Of a stretch of 18,262 nt of DNA, positions 16,079 through 18,262 are shown piece by piece. The notes below the pieces were generated by a model. That model was not told where the DNA came from and did not search any database. It saw only the letters and a program-made list of their open reading frames with translations. Position 1 is the stretch's first letter. Each line of letters starts with the position of its first letter. The translations under genes and the position numbers were made by a program. Source of the stretch: an uncultured Victivallales bacterium (GTDB lineage: Bacteria > Verrucomicrobiota > Lentisphaeria > Oligosphaerales > JAFGRS01); NCBI GenBank assembly GCA_903834675.1, contig CAILKC010000661.1, positions 1 through 18,262 of the forward strand, written 5' to 3'.

Positions 16079-16232
16079 ACCCACTCCTCCCTCGCCCTGG
16101 CCATGCTCGTTCGACCCCGCTCCCGTACCGCTCTTCCTGATCCGGCTGAACCGGCGCCGTCAATATGGCATGGAAGAGGCACTGTCACCACTGCTTCGGC
16201 CGTGCAGGCCGGGCGCAAGTGACTACTCAGGC

Positions 16233-16252
16233 TCCTAGGGTTCAGGGTTCAG
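16233..16252. repeat. Inverted copy of the heptamer repeat
   Basis: TCCTAGGGTTCAGGGTTC (16233-16250) is the exact reverse complement of positions 53-70, covering the CCTAGG cap and two heptamer units. The unit count is small here, so this may be a decayed or newly seeded site. Confidence 0.9.
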
Positions 16253-16284
16253 CCGAGCCCCCGGCTGGTGCCGGACCTAGTCGA

Positions 16285-16470
16285 ATGAGACTTGCCGCCG
16301 CGGGTCCCATTCCGATCCGGCCGGGACGCGCCGGAGCGCCTGGAGGGCGGCCCTGCGTGGCCGCCGCGGCGCCGACGCAGCGGCGCCCTCCAACGCCCCT
16401 CGGCCGCCGCGGCGGACGAAGGGCGGAATGGGAAGCGCCTTGGGTCCTACGAGGTTGCTGCAAGTCTCAT
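16285..16470. repeat. 186-bp nested inverted repeat (foldback element)
   Basis: Three sets of arms are nested in order: ATGAGACTTGC (16285-16295) with its complement at 16460-16470, TCCCATTCCG (16305-16314) with 16424-16433, and GGAGGGCG (16342-16349) with 16384-16391. A GC-rich core lies in the middle. Arm pairs share nearly the same centre (16367-16378), so the whole could fold as one long imperfect hairpin. No coding sequence lies inside. The structure fits a miniature inverted-repeat element or a large dispersed palindromic repeat. Confidence 0.7.
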
Positions 16471-16475
16471 ACAAT
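16470..16475 (+). promoter_or_regulatory. Possible -10 element for the AbrB-type antitoxin operon
   Basis: TACAAT matches the sigma-70 -10 consensus at five of six positions and lies at the edge of the foldback element. No clear -35 hexamer occurs at the right distance, so this is tentative. Confidence 0.25.
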
Positions 16476-16497
16476 CCTGCGCCCCCGGCTGCGGCGA

Positions 16498-16559
16498 TTC
16501 CTTGAATTGTTATGAGCAAGGAGTTATTCTCTTCCTTGAAGACGATTCATTCAAGGAAG
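16498..16559 (+). promoter_or_regulatory. Operator-like triple TTCCTTGAA motif and leader hairpin of the antitoxin operon
   Basis: TTCCTTGAA occurs at 16498-16506 and 16532-16540, and inverted as TTCAAGGAA at 16550-16558. The last two form a perfect 10-bp hairpin (arms 16531-16540 and 16550-16559, 9-nt loop). The right arm contains AAGGAAG, the ribosome binding site of the antitoxin at 16566. Autoregulation by the AbrB-type antitoxin through these sites is expected from the family. RNA-level masking of the ribosome binding site is inference. Confidence 0.65.
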
Positions 16560-16565
16560 TCGCTC

Positions 16566-16844
16566 ATGGTCACCCGAGTCACCGGCAAGAACCAAGTCAC
16601 CATCCCGGCCGCCTTGGCCCGGCAGTTGGGCATCGTGCCCGGCACGAAGCTGGACTGGCGCAAGGGCGACGAGGCAAACACGATCAGCATCCTGGTCAAG
16701 CCCTCGGTGGACGCCATGCTGCGCGAGGTCCAGGAGCTGGGGGCGCCCTACCGCGTCAAGGCCAAGGAGATGCTCGAGGACCTGAACCGTATGCGCGAGG
16801 AGGATGACCCTGAGTACGGCGCCGGGGAGGGACCGACCCCATGA
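16566..16844 (+). CDS. AbrB/MazE-type antitoxin (VapB-like)
   Basis: This 92-residue protein has a SpoVT-AbrB swapped-hairpin DNA-binding domain at about 1-45 (VTGKNQVTIPAALARQLGI, then PGTKLDW). The C-terminal half (50-92) is helical and acidic, as in antitoxins that wrap their toxin. The ATG at 16566 has AAGGAAG 6-7 nt upstream. An in-frame ATG at 16512 has no ribosome binding site and would place the operator hairpin inside the gene, so I rejected it. The stop overlaps the toxin start (ATGA, 16841-16844). The protein should neutralise the adjacent PIN toxin and repress its own promoter. Confidence 0.88.
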   Translation: MVTRVTGKNQVTIPAALARQLGIVPGTKLDWRKGDEANTISILVKPSVDAMLREVQELGAPYRVKAKEMLEDLNRMREEDDPEYGAGEGPTP

Positions 16845-17245
16845 GTCCGTCCTATCTGCTGGACACCTCGGCGCTGGCGGCCCACTTCCTGGGCGAGCCT
16901 GGCGGCGCCTTTGTGGCCGACTGTATCCGCAAGGGCCAGGCCGCGCTCTGCGCTCTGACCGTCATCGAGTTCCAGCTTCTCCTCAAGGCCCATGGTGCGG
17001 GTGCGGCCGAACGCAACCGGGTCTGGAGCCTCTGCCGCGGGACCCTCTCGGTCGTTCACCCCGTGGACGAAACCGTGGCAGGCCTCGCGGTCCAGCTGCG
17101 CTCTCAGGCCTCTGACCGGCTGCCACTCGCAGACGCCTGCATCGCCGCCTGCGCCGCCCGGCATGGGCTTATCCTGCTGCACAGCGACAGCCACTACGCC
17201 GCCCTGCCGCCCAGCGTCGAGGCCATCGACATCCGCAGCGTGTGA
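16841..17245 (+). CDS. vapC: PIN-domain toxin of the VapC family
   Basis: This 134-residue PIN-domain ribonuclease has the expected acidic set: D8 in LLDTSAL, E43 in TVIEFQ, D98 in LPLADA and D116 in HSDSHY. These residues coordinate Mg2+ or Mn2+ for RNA cleavage; VapC toxins usually cut tRNA or rRNA, but the target cannot be read. The start overlaps the antitoxin stop by 4 bp, with GGGAGGG about 9 nt upstream. Length is normal and the active site looks intact. It ends 13 bp before the convergent end of a second toxin gene. Confidence 0.9.
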   Translation: MSPSYLLDTSALAAHFLGEPGGAFVADCIRKGQAALCALTVIEFQLLLKAHGAGAAERNRVWSLCRGTLSVVHPVDETVAGLAVQLRSQASDRLPLADACIAACAARHGLILLHSDSHYAALPPSVEAIDIRSV

Positions 17246-17258
17246 AGGGGTTCGGGGG

Positions 17259-17684
17259 TCATCCCGGAAGCAACGGGAGCCCTTCCCGGCTGGCGGCCTC
17301 GATCAGGCGCTCATCGAGACAGACAAACGGCAGCCCCGATGGCTGGCCCTCGGACGCCACCAGGGCAGCCGCCAACTGCAACGAGTCCGCCGCCCGCAGA
17401 GGATGCACCCGGAGCAGGCGCAACGCGCTTTCACGCACGGCTTCCGTGGGGCCGATCTCATGCCAGACGTTCTGAAGCGCCCGCAGGCGCGCGATCGCCC
17501 CGTTGACCCCGGCTCGGTCGAGGTGCCCATCCCGCTCAAGCCTCGACAACGCCGAAACGCATTCCTGCGGCGTACCCCACCACGCCAGCACCACCGGGTC
17601 GGCCTCCAGCAGAGCCAGCAGGCGCCGAGTCTGCGTTTCGCCGACCAGCAGACTGACCAGCGCCGAACTGTCCCAGAATCTCAT
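17259..17684 (-). CDS. vapC: Second PIN-domain toxin of the VapC family
   Basis: This 141-residue PIN protein has D5 in FWDSSAL, E41 in TPQECVSAL, D100 in RAADSLQLAAAL and D124 in VCLDERL, a complete metal-binding set. The AADSLQLAAAL motif is typical of the PIN toxins usually paired with Phd antitoxins. It is only distantly similar to the toxin on the other strand, so this is not a recent local duplication. Its ATG overlaps the stop of the upstream antitoxin (ATGA on the minus strand, 17681-17684), so expression is coupled. Confidence 0.9.
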   Translation of the reverse strand: MRFWDSSALVSLLVGETQTRRLLALLEADPVVLAWWGTPQECVSALSRLERDGHLDRAGVNGAIARLRALQNVWHEIGPTEAVRESALRLLRVHPLRAADSLQLAAALVASEGQPSGLPFVCLDERLIEAASREGLPLLPG

Positions 17685-17980
17685 CGCCCCTCGTTCCGTT
17701 CTGCGACGACGGCAGCGGAAACGCTGACGCCGGTCGGCATGGGCGCCAGTGCCGCCGTGAAGAACGCCTTCGGCAGGCTGCCCTGGGCGCGCTTCAGTAG
17801 GCCATGGCGTTCAAGCCGCGCCAGACGACCGCTGGCATCCTGGCCCGCAACCCGTTTGGCGGGCTCCAAGCGCGCCACCGGAATCGTGCGGTCCAGAATC
17901 ACCACCGTCTCGCCGTGCTTGACCAGGTCGATCAGGGCGCTGAACTGGTTCTTGGCCTGAGTGATGGTTGCCGTCTTCAT
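17681..17980 (-). CDS. Phd/YefM-family antitoxin
   Basis: This 99-residue protein has a Phd/YefM N-terminal domain (ITQAKNQFSALIDLVKHGE, then VVILDRTIPVARLEP) that dimerises and binds DNA. The C-terminal part (about 50-99) is Ala-rich and probably wraps the PIN toxin. The ATG at 17980 lacks a ribosome binding site and lies only 6 nt after a good -10 hexamer, so the mRNA is probably leaderless. The family represses its own operon, and a palindrome covers the -35 and spacer. Confidence 0.88.
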   Translation of the reverse strand: MKTATITQAKNQFSALIDLVKHGETVVILDRTIPVARLEPAKRVAGQDASGRLARLERHGLLKRAQGSLPKAFFTAALAPMPTGVSVSAAVVAERNEGR

Positions 17981-17986
17981 GTGGCT

Positions 17987-18015
17987 AGTGTAGCCTGGTT
18001 GAAAAGGCCTTTCAA
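17987..18015 (-). promoter_or_regulatory. Promoter of the Phd-VapC operon
   Basis: On the minus strand TTGAAA (18010-18015) and TACACT (17987-17992) are separated by exactly 17 bp. Each is close to the sigma-70 consensus. Transcription starting about 7 nt after the -10 would begin at or next to the A of the antitoxin ATG. Confidence 0.7.
17999..18015. promoter_or_regulatory. Operator-like palindrome over the Phd promoter
   Basis: TTGAAAAGGCCTTTCAA is a near-perfect 17-bp palindrome with one mismatch pair. It covers the -35 hexamer and part of the spacer, where binding of a Phd-family antitoxin would block RNA polymerase. Confidence 0.55.
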
Positions 18016-18039
18016 GCCCTGTGGTTCTCCAGGGTCAAT

Positions 18040-18067
18040 CCGGGTTTCCGGAGCGGAGGCAACCCGG
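18040..18067. repeat. Short inverted repeat
   Basis: CCGGGTT (18040-18046) and AACCCGG (18061-18067) form 7-bp perfect arms with a 14-nt loop. No T-run follows, and its role is unknown. Confidence 0.5.
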
Positions 18068-18077
18068 GAATACGAAC

Positions 18078-18113
18078 CACGGATAGCACGGTGGGCACGG
18101 ATGACACAGCTCA
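18078..18113. repeat. Degenerate 9-bp tandem repeat (CACGGATRR)
   Basis: Four in-phase units can be read: CACGGATAG, CACGGTGGG, CACGGATGA and CACAGCTCA. This looks like a decayed tandem repeat in a gene-free region. Confidence 0.55.
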
Positions 18114-18123
18114 CCCCGCATGG

Positions 18124-18140
18124 GCGCAGGTCAGTTCCGT
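18124..18140. repeat. 17-nt repeat, copy 2
   Basis: This is identical to 14334-14350 and in the same orientation. It sits in gene-free DNA upstream of the Phd operon. Sequence on either side does not match the first copy. Confidence 0.85.
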
Positions 18141-18262
18141 AGGGGCTTCTGTTTCGATCGTCTCCGCGTCCGGCGAGCAAAACGGGTCACTTGACTCTTG
18201 GGGGAGACTTCCGGCGGGACGTGTCGCGAATGCCAGACGCCGCGGAGCGCTGAAAGCGCGGC

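Larger units (their letters stand above)
16079..16565. other. Gene-free stretch upstream of metal-transport and toxin-antitoxin operons
   Basis: This is a divergent intergenic region with no convincing coding sequence. It holds the leader of the metal-binding-protein gene, an inverted heptamer-repeat copy (16233-16252), a 186-bp nested inverted repeat (16285-16470) and the antitoxin control region (16498-16559). On the minus strand, GTGACA and CATATT spaced 15 bp apart around 16168-16194 are only a marginal promoter candidate for the metal genes. Confidence 0.7.

Noticed and set aside
16512..16565. Upstream in-frame ATG as the antitoxin start
   Set aside because: It has no ribosome binding site and would put the operator hairpin in coding sequence. 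ATG 16566 has a well-placed AAGGAAG, and the AbrB fold begins right after it.

Overview
The window is a GC-rich, densely coded stretch of bacterial chromosome with no rRNA, tRNA, CRISPR array or recognisable transposase. A very large exported gingipain-type (C25) protease with Ig-like, calcium-loop and 'GWNLISLPL' modules, an exported beta-helix protein, many signalling PAS domains, paired toxin-antitoxin modules and telomere-like heptamer repeats suggest a Gram-negative environmental bacterium. A PVC-type lineage (Verrucomicrobiota/Kiritimatiellota or relatives) is my best guess, but this is inference and weakly held.

Region by region: (1) 1-70 is a phased 7-bp tandem array. (2) 101-2548 (+) encodes a secreted right-handed beta-helix protein. 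(3) On the minus strand, 6996 to 2545 holds a lipoprotein gene followed by a 1269-residue C25 protease. The protease converges on the beta-helix gene so tightly that one palindromic CTAG supplies both stop codons. (4) 6997-7491 has no gene; it holds a compact cluster of inverted repeats bounded by two GTTTC-NN-GAAAC dyads in inverted orientation. (5) 14254 to 7492 (-) is a three-gene signalling operon: a six-PAS, GAF hybrid histidine kinase, then two receiver-kinase proteins, joined by two 4-bp ATGA overlaps. The middle protein keeps its phospho-accepting Asp and His but has lost the ATP-binding residues. (6) 16078 to 14380 (-) encodes a zinc-type ABC binding protein and its ATPase, with no permease gene beside them. 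(7) 16079-16565 has no gene; it contains an inverted copy of the heptamer repeat, a 186-bp nested inverted repeat, and the control region of the next operon. (8) 16566-17245 (+) is an AbrB-type antitoxin/PIN toxin pair. It converges, 13 bp apart, on a Phd-type antitoxin/PIN toxin pair (17980 to 17259, -). (9) 17981-18262 has no gene; it carries a strong promoter and operator for the second toxin-antitoxin pair plus several small repeats.

The points most worth attention are the apparent pseudokinase inside the three-kinase relay, the antitoxin leader hairpin that buries its own ribosome binding site, the probably leaderless Phd-family antitoxin mRNA, the two structured intergenic elements, and the permease-less metal transporter genes whose ATPase has an N-terminal Cys cluster.
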